DNA of 33,549 nucleotides from Muribaculaceae bacterium (GTDB lineage Bacteria; Bacteroidota; Bacteroidia; Bacteroidales; Muribaculaceae), in the NCBI GenBank assembly GCA_022509105.1, contig JAFLTV010000025.1, positions 1 to 33,549 on the forward strand, in the 5' to 3' direction. Below are positions 10,095 to 19,494 of this stretch, piece after piece; position 1 is the first letter of the stretch, and each line of letters starts with the position of its first letter. Made by a program: the position numbers and the translations under genes. A model generated the notes under the pieces. The model was not told where the DNA came from and made no database searches. It was given only the letters and a program-made list of their open reading frames with translations.

Positions 10095-10664
10095 TCAGAC
10101 AGTTTCCATTAATTTTTTTACTGTTTCTATGTATAAAGCATGTTCACGTGCATGAACCATCTTTTCAAGAACTTCTCTATCGGAACCTTCATAAGGAATG
10201 GCAGCCTGAGCAATTATACTGCCTCCGTCGAGAGTTTCATCCACATAATGGATTGTGACACCATAAACCTTAACTCCATAAGCCATCGCTTGACCAATTC
10301 CGTCAATTCCGGGGAATGCCGGAAGCAGCGAAGGATGGATATTAACGATTTTATTTCTAAAGGAATCAAGAAGAGTTTTGCCAACTATTCTCATATACCC
10401 GGCCAAACAGATAAAATCAATTTTCTCCTTCTCCAGTTCCTTAAGGATTGTTTTTTCGTAATCCTCTTTCGAGGGAAAGCTTTTTGGCCGAAGTTCAATT
10501 ACTTTGATTCCCAGACGGCGAGCTCTTTCAGTTACGTATGCTCCCGGATGGTCGCATACGCAAAGAGAAATTTCGGCATTAATATACCCTTTGACGCAAG
10601 CGTCGGCCAAAGCCTGGAAATTCGACCCGTTGCCACTTGCAAATATGGCAATTTTTTTCTGCAT
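10095..10664 (-). CDS. purN: phosphoribosylglycinamide formyltransferase (PurN type)
   Basis: PurN transfers a formyl group from 10-formyl-THF to GAR. The 189-residue protein shows SGNGSNFQAL near the N terminus and the catalytic set Asn108, His110 (in NIHPSLLPAFPG) and Asp146 (in DETLDGG). These align with E. coli Asn106/His108/Asp144. It starts one base after the purM stop, so the two are tightly coupled, and is followed by purH. Because it uses folate, it depends on FolD from the same cluster. Confidence 0.97.
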   Translation of the reverse strand: MQKKIAIFASGNGSNFQALADACVKGYINAEISLCVCDHPGAYVTERARRLGIKVIELRPKSFPSKEDYEKTILKELEKEKIDFICLAGYMRIVGKTLLDSFRNKIVNIHPSLLPAFPGIDGIGQAMAYGVKVYGVTIHYVDETLDGGSIIAQAAIPYEGSDREVLEKMVHAREHALYIETVKKLMETV

Positions 10665-10665
10665 C

Positions 10666-11694
10666 TCAAATAAATGTTACTGTATTATTTCCCTCAACAA
10701 CTTTTCCAATGACTGAAGCCTTTACGTTCCATTCATTCATAATGGCCAAAACTGTTGAAACATCTTTAGCTTTTATAGAAAGCACCATGCCTATTCCCAT
10801 ATTGAAGATATTATACATCTCCCTGTTGGGAATCTTGCCATATTTTTCAAGAAATGGGAAAATGGGTGGTATTTCCCAACTGCCATTTCTAATTTCAACT
10901 CCACAACCTTCAGGAAGAATCCGAGGAATATTTTCATCGAATCCTCCTCCCGTGATATGGGCTATACCATGCACGTCAACATTTTTCAGCACTTCAAGAA
11001 TAGGTTTTACATAGATTGAAGTGGGAGTCAAGAGAATCTCTCCAAGAGTTTTATCTCCCAGATCTTCATAAACTTTATTCAGTTCAAGGTGATTATCATA
11101 GACAATTTTGCGCACAAGGCTGAACCCGTTGGAATGAAGACCTGAAGAAGCCAAACCTATCAAAACATCATCCGGAGCGACCTTAGAACAGTCGATAAGC
11201 TGATCTTTTTCAACTGCTCCTACCGTGAAGCCGGCAATGTCATAATCGTCTTCCGCATACATTCCGGGCATTTCAGCTGTTTCTCCACCTACCAGCGCAC
11301 AACCGGCTTGACGACATCCCTCTGCCACTCCTGCAACAATTGCTTCAACAACTGCGGGATGATTTTTACCGACAGCTATATAATCTAAAAATATTAATGG
11401 TTCGGCACCCTGGGCCAACACGTCGTTAACACACATTGCCACTGCGTCAATCCCGATTGTGTCGTGTTTTCCAACGGCAAATGCTATTTTTAGTTTTGTT
11501 CCAACCCCGTCGGTGCCACTTACTAATATAGGGTGTTTATAATTCAGGGAACCTAAATCAAACATACCTCCGAACGCACCTATATTACCCATGCAGCCAC
11601 GTCTGGCAGTGGAAGCTACATGTTTTTTAATCCTGCTTACCACTTCATATCCGGCTTCAAGATTCACGCCGGAGGCTTCATAACTTTTTGCCAT
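10666..11694 (-). CDS. purM: phosphoribosylformylglycinamidine cyclo-ligase (AIR synthetase)
   Basis: PurM closes the imidazole ring of FGAM to give AIR, with ATP. The 342-residue protein has the PurM/SelD-type fold signatures [35 protein letters not shown] (quoted in part of a longer block), [12 protein letters not shown] and THE glycine-rich [14 protein letters not shown]. It is in frame order between purL (9-base gap) and purN (1-base gap). PurM and PurL are related enzymes acting on successive steps. Confidence 0.97.
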   Translation of the reverse strand: MAKSYEASGVNLEAGYEVVSRIKKHVASTARRGCMGNIGAFGGMFDLGSLNYKHPILVSGTDGVGTKLKIAFAVGKHDTIGIDAVAMCVNDVLAQGAEPLIFLDYIAVGKNHPAVVEAIVAGVAEGCRQAGCALVGGETAEMPGMYAEDDYDIAGFTVGAVEKDQLIDCSKVAPDDVLIGLASSGLHSNGFSLVRKIVYDNHLELNKVYEDLGDKTLGEILLTPTSIYVKPILEVLKNVDVHGIAHITGGGFDENIPRILPEGCGVEIRNGSWEIPPIFPFLEKYGKIPNREMYNIFNMGIGMVLSIKAKDVSTVLAIMNEWNVKASVIGKVVEGNNTVTFI

Positions 11695-11703
11695 CGATAT
11701 ATA

Positions 11704-14700
11704 TTACTTTTTATTCTGTTTACGGAAATAAGCTACTGCATTAGCAAAAATATTCTGGTTTTTATTTCCATGAATATTTTTCATCAAGCCATCAGAATAC
11801 CTCTCGGAATGAGCCATTTTGCCCAGTATGGTTCCATCCGGCGAGATGATACCTTCAATGGCCTCAACGGATCCGTTAGGGTTATGAGGAGATTCCATTG
11901 TAGCGTGGCCATCTAAATCGACATATTGAAATGCAATCTGGCCGTTCTTTTTAAGTTGGGAAACAAGTTCTTCATTAGCCACAAATTTCCCCTCTCCATG
12001 GGAAGCTGCAACAGCATGAATGTCACCCTCCTCAAATCCATTTAACCATGGCGAAGCTTTTGTAGCAACCCGAGTGTTAACAATCTGCGAGATATGTCGG
12101 TTTATATCATTTCTGAAAAGAGTGGGAGAGTTGCCATCAAGTTCTCCTATTTTTCCGAAAGGCAGCAATCCAGATTTGATTAACGCTTGGAAACCGTTGC
12201 AAATTCCAAGTATCAAACCTCCACGTGCCCTTAGGTTGTCGATAGCATCTTTCACATCCTCATTCATGATCACACTGGCTATAAATTTGCCGCTGCCATC
12301 AGGTTCATCTCCTTCTGAGAAACCTCCGGAGAATGCAAGGATATCGCAATCATTTATATGAGCTACCATTTCTTTAGTAGATTCCACTATATCTTCCGGA
12401 GTCTGATTACGGAAAACAGAAGTCTCCACCTTCGCTCCTTCTCGGCTAAAGGCTGCAGCCATATCATAATCGCAATTTGTGCCCGGAAAAACCGGTAGAT
12501 AAACCACCGGATTTTCTTTAGCTTCTCCCGGATATTCAATGGTTATTCCATTTCCGGAAGCATTTTCCACTTCACCCCGGATGTCTGTTTTATCCTCATA
12601 AACTTTTATAAAGATAGAGCGATTGGCTTCAAAAGCTTCAGTTATGGAAATTTCTGTGTCATTAATTTTTAACACAGGCCGGGATGTGGTTTCTCCGAGA
12701 AGCTCAAATTGGGGAAGATTCAAGACCTCATTACTTTCTATTATTATAGAACCGTTACCATAGTTGAAAAGGTCATCATCTTTGATTGTAACTGCGACTC
12801 CAATTTCATTTCCGAAACTCATTTTAGCCAATGCTTCAGCGGCGCCGCCAAATCCTATATTATAAGCTGCAACGATAGTTCCCTCCTTAATCAATCGATT
12901 GATCATCTGATAATTGGCCATCAATTGAGTTGAGTCAGGCATAAGAGAGGGTAGAGGAGTGTGTCTCACTAAATAGAGAAGATTACCGGAAGCCTTAAGC
13001 TCAGGACTTATAATATGCCGGCTGTCTACAGGAGCTACACCAAATGCAATCAAAGTAGGAGGAACACTGATGTCTGCAAAAGTTCCGCTCATGGAATCCT
13101 TACCTCCTATAGAAGCTAAACCGAATTCAAGTTGCATTCTCAAAGTTCCCAATAACGCAGCCAAAGGTTTGCCCCAGGAATGCTCGGAATGAAGTCTTTC
13201 AAAATATTCCTGGAAAGAAAATCTAATTTTCGAATAATCCGCACCCGCTGCCACAGCCTTTCCTAAGGCTTCAACATAGGAATATGAAGCTCCATGATAA
13301 GGACTCCACTCTGTGATATAAGGGTTAAACCCGAAAGTCATTATACTGGCCCAATCCGTATGTTTTTCTCCAACAGGAAATTTTTGAACCGAGACCTGAG
13401 ACTCCGTTCTTTGGGTTTTTCCTCCAAATGGCATTAATACGGTTGATTTGCCGATTGAGGAGTCAAAGTGTTCGATCAGTCCTTTTTGAGACGTTACATT
13501 TTTATCCGAGAGGTCATTAAGAATTTTCTCCCGCAGGCTTTTACCTTCGATTTCTCTTTCGAAGGGATTTATAGGTTCAATAGTGCCGATTATTGCTTTT
13601 GCAAAATGTCTGGCGCCTGCTGAATCGATGAATTCACGTTTCAAGTCGGCATAAAGCTTGCCATCATAAAACATTCTCATTCTTCCTGAATCTGTCACAT
13701 CAGCAACATGTGTCACTTCCAGATTCTCTTCCTTGCAGAGTTTTTTAAACTCTTCCATATCTTTGGCATCAACCACAACAGCCATTCTTTCCTGACTTTC
13801 ACTAATTGCCAGTTCTGTCGGGTTCAAACCTGAATATTTTACGGGAACTCTGTCAAGATATATATCCAGACCGTCGGTGAGTTCACCGATAGCAACGCTT
13901 ACACCTCCGGCACCGAAATCATTTGATTTTTTTATCAGGCGAGTGACTTCAGGACGTCGGAAAAGGCGAGCTATCTTCCTTTCTTCCGGAGCGTTACCCT
14001 TTTGCACTTCGCTTCCACATTCCTCCAATGATGAGGTGTTGTGTTCTTTAGAAGAACCTGTGGCTCCTCCAATACCGTCACGGCCGGTGCGACCTCCAAA
14101 CATGAGGACAACATCGCCGGGTACAGGAGATTCTCTACGGACATTATCTGCTTTGACAGCTCCGACCACCGCTCCGACTTCAAGTCTTTTTGCAACATAA
14201 TCCGGATGATAAATCTCTCTTACATGGGTTGTTGCCAATCCAATCTGATTGCCATAGGAAGAATAGCCTTCTGCGGCTTTCAAAGATATCACACGTTGAG
14301 GCAGCTTTCCTTCTATAGTCTCGGAAACAGGACGATATATGTCACCGGCTCCCGTAACTCTCATTGCCTGGTAAACATAACTTCTTCCACTCAACGGATC
14401 TCGAATTGCTCCTCCAAGGCATGTTGAAGCTCCTCCGAAGGGCTCTATTTCTGTGGGATGATTATGGGTTTCATTTTTAAACTGAAGCAACCATTTTTCA
14501 GATTTGCCGTCAACATCAATATCTACAAAAATGCTGCAAGCGTTGTTTTCTTCGCTTTGTTCCAGGTCTTCCAGACATCCCTCATGCAACAGATATCGAG
14601 CACCGATTGTGGCTAAGTCCATAAGACATAGCGGTTTGTTTTGACGATGCAATATTTCACGTATCTTTTTCCAATCACGGATGCTCTCCTCGATATCTGC

Positions 14701-15420
14701 GCTTGCAAAAGAATCGTCAACTTTTATTTCGGTCAATTCTGTCGTAAAGGTTGTGTGACGGCAATGGTCGCTCCAATAAGTGTCGAGAATCCTTAATTCG
14801 GTTTCAAAAGGATCTCTCCCTTCATTTTTAAAATATGTCACAACCTCCATAAGGTCGTTGGCATTCATTGCAAGTCCTTTTTCCTTGCAATAAATTTCGG
14901 CATCCGAAGGTGTTATATCCCTAAAACCGGAAAGAATTTCCACAGGTTTTGCGATAGCCTGACCCGGGGCTTCCAATTTAGACATATCTTTTTTGCGAGA
15001 TTCTACTGCATTTATCAGATAACCCGCGATACGATCCAGCTCCTCTTTGCCTACAGAATTGTCAAAAACAAGGAGTTTTGCGCTTCGGATATTAATTTGG
15101 GCATCAGGTTGAATAAGCTTCACACATTCTTCAGCCGCAGCCGCCCTTTGATCGAACTGTCCCGGCAATGATTCAATGCCAAGAAAAGGCTGATTGTTAA
15201 AGTCGAATTCAAGCGTCACTATATCTGTGGCAGGCTCCCCAAAAACACGCGCGGAACTCCTTTCCAGGAGTTCCGGTGTGAAGCCAAACAGATCGTAGAC
15301 ACTTAACAGACGTAGGTTTTTTATTTTGAGTCCGAGATTAGAATTCAAATCTTTTCTAAGACTCTCAGCCTCTATTCTGAAAGGTTCTTTTTTTTCTACA
15401 AATATTCTGTAGGGTGTCAT
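11704..15420 (-). CDS. purL: phosphoribosylformylglycinamidine synthase, single-chain type
   Basis: This enzyme converts FGAR to FGAM with ATP and glutamine. At 1238 residues it is the large fused form, so separate purS and purQ are not required. The N-terminal PurS-like part is followed by the synthetase domains, with DTYWSDHCRHTTF, FKNETHNHPTEIEPFGGA and GGRTGRDGIGGAT. The C-terminal glutaminase domain has nucleophile Cys1074 in GICNGFQ and the His1204/Glu1206 pair in HSER. It lies 38 bases after purE and 9 bases before purM. Confidence 0.97.
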   Translation of the reverse strand: MTPYRIFVEKKEPFRIEAESLRKDLNSNLGLKIKNLRLLSVYDLFGFTPELLERSSARVFGEPATDIVTLEFDFNNQPFLGIESLPGQFDQRAAAAEECVKLIQPDAQINIRSAKLLVFDNSVGKEELDRIAGYLINAVESRKKDMSKLEAPGQAIAKPVEILSGFRDITPSDAEIYCKEKGLAMNANDLMEVVTYFKNEGRDPFETELRILDTYWSDHCRHTTFTTELTEIKVDDSFASADIEESIRDWKKIREILHRQNKPLCLMDLATIGARYLLHEGCLEDLEQSEENNACSIFVDIDVDGKSEKWLLQFKNETHNHPTEIEPFGGASTCLGGAIRDPLSGRSYVYQAMRVTGAGDIYRPVSETIEGKLPQRVISLKAAEGYSSYGNQIGLATTHVREIYHPDYVAKRLEVGAVVGAVKADNVRRESPVPGDVVLMFGGRTGRDGIGGATGSSKEHNTSSLEECGSEVQKGNAPEERKIARLFRRPEVTRLIKKSNDFGAGGVSVAIGELTDGLDIYLDRVPVKYSGLNPTELAISESQERMAVVVDAKDMEEFKKLCKEENLEVTHVADVTDSGRMRMFYDGKLYADLKREFIDSAGARHFAKAIIGTIEPINPFEREIEGKSLREKILNDLSDKNVTSQKGLIEHFDSSIGKSTVLMPFGGKTQRTESQVSVQKFPVGEKHTDWASIMTFGFNPYITEWSPYHGASYSYVEALGKAVAAGADYSKIRFSFQEYFERLHSEHSWGKPLAALLGTLRMQLEFGLASIGGKDSMSGTFADISVPPTLIAFGVAPVDSRHIISPELKASGNLLYLVRHTPLPSLMPDSTQLMANYQMINRLIKEGTIVAAYNIGFGGAAEALAKMSFGNEIGVAVTIKDDDLFNYGNGSIIIESNEVLNLPQFELLGETTSRPVLKINDTEISITEAFEANRSIFIKVYEDKTDIRGEVENASGNGITIEYPGEAKENPVVYLPVFPGTNCDYDMAAAFSREGAKVETSVFRNQTPEDIVESTKEMVAHINDCDILAFSGGFSEGDEPDGSGKFIASVIMNEDVKDAIDNLRARGGLILGICNGFQALIKSGLLPFGKIGELDGNSPTLFRNDINRHISQIVNTRVATKASPWLNGFEEGDIHAVAASHGEGKFVANEELVSQLKKNGQIAFQYVDLDGHATMESPHNPNGSVEAIEGIISPDGTILGKMAHSERYSDGLMKNIHGNKNQNIFANAVAYFRKQNKK

Positions 15421-15458
15421 ATATACTGTAATATCTTCTTAATTAGTCAAAATCAGCA

Positions 15459-15929
15459 TTAATCTAAAGTTGAAGAGAGAACTTTCTTAGCCTGCTCTGT
15501 TCTGAAATCATCCATCTTCAATTTGAGAGAATCATCAGAGACAGCCATAATTTCGATAGCGAGTAAAGCGGCATTTTTAGCACCGTTCACAGCAACCACA
15601 GCTACGGGGATTCCGCTTGGCATCTGCACCATAGACAGCAAGGAATCCATTCCTTCAAAAGCGCTTCCCTTAATTGGAACGCCTATAACCGGAAGGGTTG
15701 TGAAAGCAGCCACAACTCCCGCAAGATGGGCAGCACCTCCGGCTGCAGCAATTACTGCTGCAAAACCTCTTTCTCTAAGGTCTTTTACCCATTCTTCAAG
15801 TTCTCTCGGAGTCCGATGGGCACTCAAAACCTTTGTTTCATGTTCAACTTCAAAACGGTCTAAAATCTCTATAGCCCCTTTCATGACCCCCCAATCGCTG
15901 GTGGAACCCATTACAACTCCGATTTTCAT
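15459..15929 (-). CDS. purE: N5-carboxyaminoimidazole ribonucleotide mutase
   Basis: PurE moves the carboxyl group of N5-CAIR to give CAIR. The 156-residue protein has GSTSDWGVM near the N terminus, SAHRTP with His38, AAGGAAHL with His68, and GMDSLLSMVQMPSG. The pattern resembles class I (bacterial) PurE, which normally works with PurK; no purK lies in this window. It is the first gene of the purine cluster. A candidate promoter lies 23-30 bases upstream. Confidence 0.95.
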   Translation of the reverse strand: MKIGVVMGSTSDWGVMKGAIEILDRFEVEHETKVLSAHRTPRELEEWVKDLRERGFAAVIAAAGGAAHLAGVVAAFTTLPVIGVPIKGSAFEGMDSLLSMVQMPSGIPVAVVAVNGAKNAALLAIEIMAVSDDSLKLKMDDFRTEQAKKVLSSTLD

Positions 15930-15951
15930 TTTCTTATATTTAAATTTATCG

Positions 15952-15959
15952 CAAAATTA
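15952..15959 (-). promoter_or_regulatory. candidate -7 box ahead of purE
   Basis: On the minus strand the sequence reads TAATTTTG, matching the Bacteroidetes -7 consensus TAnnTTTG, 22 bases before the purE ATG. No clear -33 TTTG element was found at the usual 19-21 base spacing. The region is AT-rich, so a chance match is possible. Confidence 0.45.
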
Positions 15960-16036
15960 CAGATATTTGCTCAATATTCGTGTATAGGTTTTGTTAATTC
16001 TTTTTAGGAACCAAAACTTTTTAAAATCTTCGGGTT

Positions 16037-16330
16037 TCAAATTGTACGTGAGATTTCCCAAACAAATGCCCTAAGACCTAAGAGGGGCTTGTTTTCATCA
16101 AGTTTTTTTAATTTCTCAAGCACAGTATCTACCTTTTCATCTTCCACAATTGTGAGAATAGCTCCTCCCAGAGAAGGCCATGCATGGCTCCCAAAATGAG
16201 GATTGCCGGTTTTGCTGCCTTTCCCGTGAGTTTCACCGAATGATGTGAATCCTCGACATGAACTTTTTTCCAAAACGTCGAGTATCTTCTCATAATGAGC
16301 TTGGTCAAAAGCTATGAATATTGCTTGCAT
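16037..16330 (-). CDS. PII-like protein of the RND efflux operon (PG0541 type)
   Basis: This 97-residue protein resembles small PII-like (ferredoxin-like, betaalphabeta) proteins found at the 3' end of RND efflux operons in Bacteroidales, of the kind typified by Porphyromonas gingivalis PG0541. It starts MQAIFIAFDQAHYEKIL. A Gly- and His-rich central stretch (HGKGSKTGNPHFGSHAW) sits where PII proteins have the T-loop, followed by GGAILTIVEDEKVDTVLEKL. Its ATG lies three bases after the transporter stop, so it is translated as part of that operon. By analogy it may sense a ligand and modulate the pump, but this is inference; no ligand can be read from the sequence. Confidence 0.75.
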   Translation of the reverse strand: MQAIFIAFDQAHYEKILDVLEKSSCRGFTSFGETHGKGSKTGNPHFGSHAWPSLGGAILTIVEDEKVDTVLEKLKKLDENKPLLGLRAFVWEISRTI

Positions 16331-16333
16331 ATA

Positions 16334-19300
16334 TTATTTTTTATTTTGTTTCCGAAGTTTCCTTCTCATATTTTTCACACCATTGCCGGCAAACACACAA
16401 TATAATACAGGCACAAACAGAAGAGTCAGGATTGTGGAGAATGTCAAACCACCTATAACCGCCGTGCCCATCGGACGCCACATCTCAGCTCCTTGTCCGC
16501 TTCCAACGGCCATCGGCACCATACCCAGAATTGTTGTCAATGTGGTCATGATGACAGGACGCAGACGCGATTTGCCGCCAAGGATCACTGCATTTCGGAT
16601 TCCCATGCCTCTTTCACGATTCAAGGAAATATAGTCTATAAGCACGATACCGTTTTTCACCACTATACCAATCAGCATAATGGCTCCGATCATACTCATC
16701 ACATTGAGAGTGTGACCGCTCATCCATAATATTATAAAGACTCCCGAGAAGGCAAAAAGCAAGGATGTCATGATAATTCCGGGATAAGTGAGGCTTTCAA
16801 ACTGTGCAGCCATCACAATATAAACGAGAATTATGATGAGGATTCCCAAAAGCATCAAGTCTGAGAATGAATCCTGTTGGTCTTCATAAGATCCGGAAAG
16901 TTCGATAGAGATGCCCGGAGGCAGATGAAGTTGATCGATGGCAATCTCTGCATGTTCAACAACCTGGCTCATCGGTACGCCGTCAACAACAGCTGAAACA
17001 GTAATCAGTCGTTCACGGTCTTTACGTTCAATAGTAGGAGGAGTGAACCGTTCCACTACTTTTCCAAGCTCCTTAATCTTAACTCCGGCTCCGGTAGGTG
17101 TGTAGACTGTGATATTCTCAATATCCTCAAGGGATGTGCGGAATTTCTTATCATACATCACTTTGATATCATATTCTTCACCATCTTCACGGAATTGTGA
17201 AGAAGTGGATCCATTGATTCGATTTCGCAGATAATAGGCTGCAGTCTGTAGATTCAATCCATAAAGAGCCAATTTTTCCCTATCGAAATCCACTTGATAT
17301 TCCGGTTGATAGTCTGAACGTGATATAGTGATGTCGGCCGTGCCATCAATTCCTTCAAGAATCTGTTTTAACGTGCGGGCCACGGAGTCGGTTTCATTAA
17401 AATCATAACCGTAAACCTCAAAGTCTACTGTTGACTGTCCGCCCATTCCGGCGCCACGTCCACCACCGATATTCACCTGGGCCTTTGTGAATTCCGGGAA
17501 CTGAGTATCCAAATCTTCTCGCATTCCGGCAGCTATCTCCTTGATGCCTCTATCCCTGTCGCCGGGATCTAAAAGACGTATGTTCATAGAGGCGATGTGA
17601 GATCCGTTGTCGGAAAGAGAAGCATAGGTGTTGTCAGAACTTGCAGGACCGACAGTGTAACTTGAAACTAAAATTTCAGGATATTTCGCTCTCCATAAAG
17701 AATCAAGACGTTGCATCGCATCCTGTGTTATCTCCACTCGAGTGCCGATTGGAGTCTCTAAAGACACACCAAGACGGCCGTTATCCTGAGTCGGGAAGAA
17801 TTCAGTTCCCACATGTTTCATAAGGAATACGGAACCAACAAAAGTGCCCAGACATATAATTATAGTTATTGTTTTATTCGCAACAACTTTCTTAAGCAGC
17901 CAGGCATAAGCATTGTCGAATTTGTCAAGTCCTTTTTCAACAGGCCCGTATAATATCTTAAACAACTTACTATGATGATTCTGAAGCCTCAACCATTGGG
18001 AACATAGCATCGGAGTCAGAGACAAAGCACAAATTGTGGATATAATCATCATGATAGTCACCATCCATCCTAATTGTCTGAAGAGAACCCCAGTCATACC
18101 TGTAACCAGAGTAAGGGGGAAGAAAACCGCAATAAGTGTAAGGGTAGAGGCTATAACGGAGACGGCCACTTCATTTGTGCCATGCACTGCGGCCTGTTTC
18201 GGATCCGATCCCCTTTCTATATGTGTCGTTACATTCTCCAGCACCACTATCGCGTCGTCTACAACCATACCGATAGATATGGACAGGGCGGAGAGAGAAA
18301 CGATATTCAGAGTATTGCCTGTTGCAAACAAATAGATAAAGGAAGCTATAAGGGATATAGGGATGGTTATCACGATAATCATCGTCGCCCTCCATCTTCC
18401 CAGGAAGAAGAATACAACGATCATTACAAACAACAAAGCATAAAGCACAGTCTCTTCCAGAGATGCAATAGTGTTACGGATATTGTCGGAAGTGTCGACA
18501 ACTACACCTAATTTAATATCCGACGGAAGATTCTTTTGAAGTTTCGGAAGCATCTGCATCACCTTTTCAGAAATCTGCACCGAATTAGCTCCGGATTGTT
18601 TCTGAATGATTATAGTTGCTCCTTCTTTTCCTCCGATATAAGTCTGTTGAGTTCTCTCTTCAAGAGAGTCTTCCACTCTTGCCACGTCTTTAAGGTATAC
18701 CACTTTTCCTCCGTAAGAGCCAACAGGAATATTTTCCATTTCCCGGGAATCCTTGAATTCGCCTTGCACACGAAGGGCATAAGTGTTTGATCCGATATCA
18801 AAAGAACCTCCGGGTATGTTGCTGTTTTCTGCTCCTATGACAGATGAAATACCCTCTACCGATAAATTATAGGCTTCAAGGCGATTAGGGTCTACATAAA
18901 TATGGATTTCACGTTTCGGCGCACCGGATATTGACACTGAACCCACACCATCGATACGAGCCAAAGGATTTGCAACTCCATCGTCAAGAATCTTATAAAG
19001 ACCCGCCATACTCTCTTGAGCTTCAACCGAAAGAATGACGATAGGAATCATATCGGTGGAGAATTTGAAGATAATGGGATTTTCCGCATCATCCGGCAAT
19101 GCTGACTCCACCATATCGAGCTTATCGCGAACATCGTTAGTGAGCACATCTATGTCATATCCATATTCGAATTCGAGAGTTATAACGGAAGTATTCTCAC
19201 GAGACTGGGATGTGACGTGCTTCAAATGCTCCACTGAATTGAGCGTATTCTCCAGAGGTTTGGTGACATTTTGTTCTATATCCTCAGCGCTTGCACCCGG

Positions 19301-19456
19301 ATATATGGTAATTACCATTATGGTATTAGTGTCAATATCCGGGAAGAGGTCAACCGGCAGCTTCATCAAAGAGAACAAACCTAAGATTATGACCGTCACG
19401 AAACATAGTGTGGTCATAATAGGACGCTTCACGGCCGATGCATATAATGATGCCAT
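16334..19456 (-). CDS. AcrB-type RND efflux transporter
   Basis: This inner-membrane proton-driven pump exports drugs or other amphiphilic compounds as part of a tripartite complex. The 1040-residue protein has the two-fold RND layout: a membrane segment at about 13-31, a large periplasmic domain, a block of helices from about 335, then a second half with helices from about 860. The TM4 proton-relay pair Asp400-Asp401 lies in GMVVDDAIVVLEN, which indicates the HAE-1 (drug) group rather than metal pumps. Length and the FFPTQDNGRLGVSLETPIGT motif agree. It lies 38 bases after the adaptor gene. The operon order matches P. gingivalis PG0538-0541 (xepCAB). The substrate is unknown. Confidence 0.93.
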   Translation of the reverse strand: MASLYASAVKRPIMTTLCFVTVIILGLFSLMKLPVDLFPDIDTNTIMVITIYPGASAEDIEQNVTKPLENTLNSVEHLKHVTSQSRENTSVITLEFEYGYDIDVLTNDVRDKLDMVESALPDDAENPIIFKFSTDMIPIVILSVEAQESMAGLYKILDDGVANPLARIDGVGSVSISGAPKREIHIYVDPNRLEAYNLSVEGISSVIGAENSNIPGGSFDIGSNTYALRVQGEFKDSREMENIPVGSYGGKVVYLKDVARVEDSLEERTQQTYIGGKEGATIIIQKQSGANSVQISEKVMQMLPKLQKNLPSDIKLGVVVDTSDNIRNTIASLEETVLYALLFVMIVVFFFLGRWRATMIIVITIPISLIASFIYLFATGNTLNIVSLSALSISIGMVVDDAIVVLENVTTHIERGSDPKQAAVHGTNEVAVSVIASTLTLIAVFFPLTLVTGMTGVLFRQLGWMVTIMMIISTICALSLTPMLCSQWLRLQNHHSKLFKILYGPVEKGLDKFDNAYAWLLKKVVANKTITIIICLGTFVGSVFLMKHVGTEFFPTQDNGRLGVSLETPIGTRVEITQDAMQRLDSLWRAKYPEILVSSYTVGPASSDNTYASLSDNGSHIASMNIRLLDPGDRDRGIKEIAAGMREDLDTQFPEFTKAQVNIGGGRGAGMGGQSTVDFEVYGYDFNETDSVARTLKQILEGIDGTADITISRSDYQPEYQVDFDREKLALYGLNLQTAAYYLRNRINGSTSSQFREDGEEYDIKVMYDKKFRTSLEDIENITVYTPTGAGVKIKELGKVVERFTPPTIERKDRERLITVSAVVDGVPMSQVVEHAEIAIDQLHLPPGISIELSGSYEDQQDSFSDLMLLGILIIILVYIVMAAQFESLTYPGIIMTSLLFAFSGVFIILWMSGHTLNVMSMIGAIMLIGIVVKNGIVLIDYISLNRERGMGIRNAVILGGKSRLRPVIMTTLTTILGMVPMAVGSGQGAEMWRPMGTAVIGGLTFSTILTLLFVPVLYCVFAGNGVKNMRRKLRKQNKK

Positions 19457-19494
19457 TTATTCTGATGTTTGGATTAAAGATTAGAAAGAAAGAT

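Noticed and set aside
15930-16036. Terminator between the efflux operon and purE
   Set aside because: No stem with a T-run could be found, so read-through cannot be excluded but no feature is claimed.
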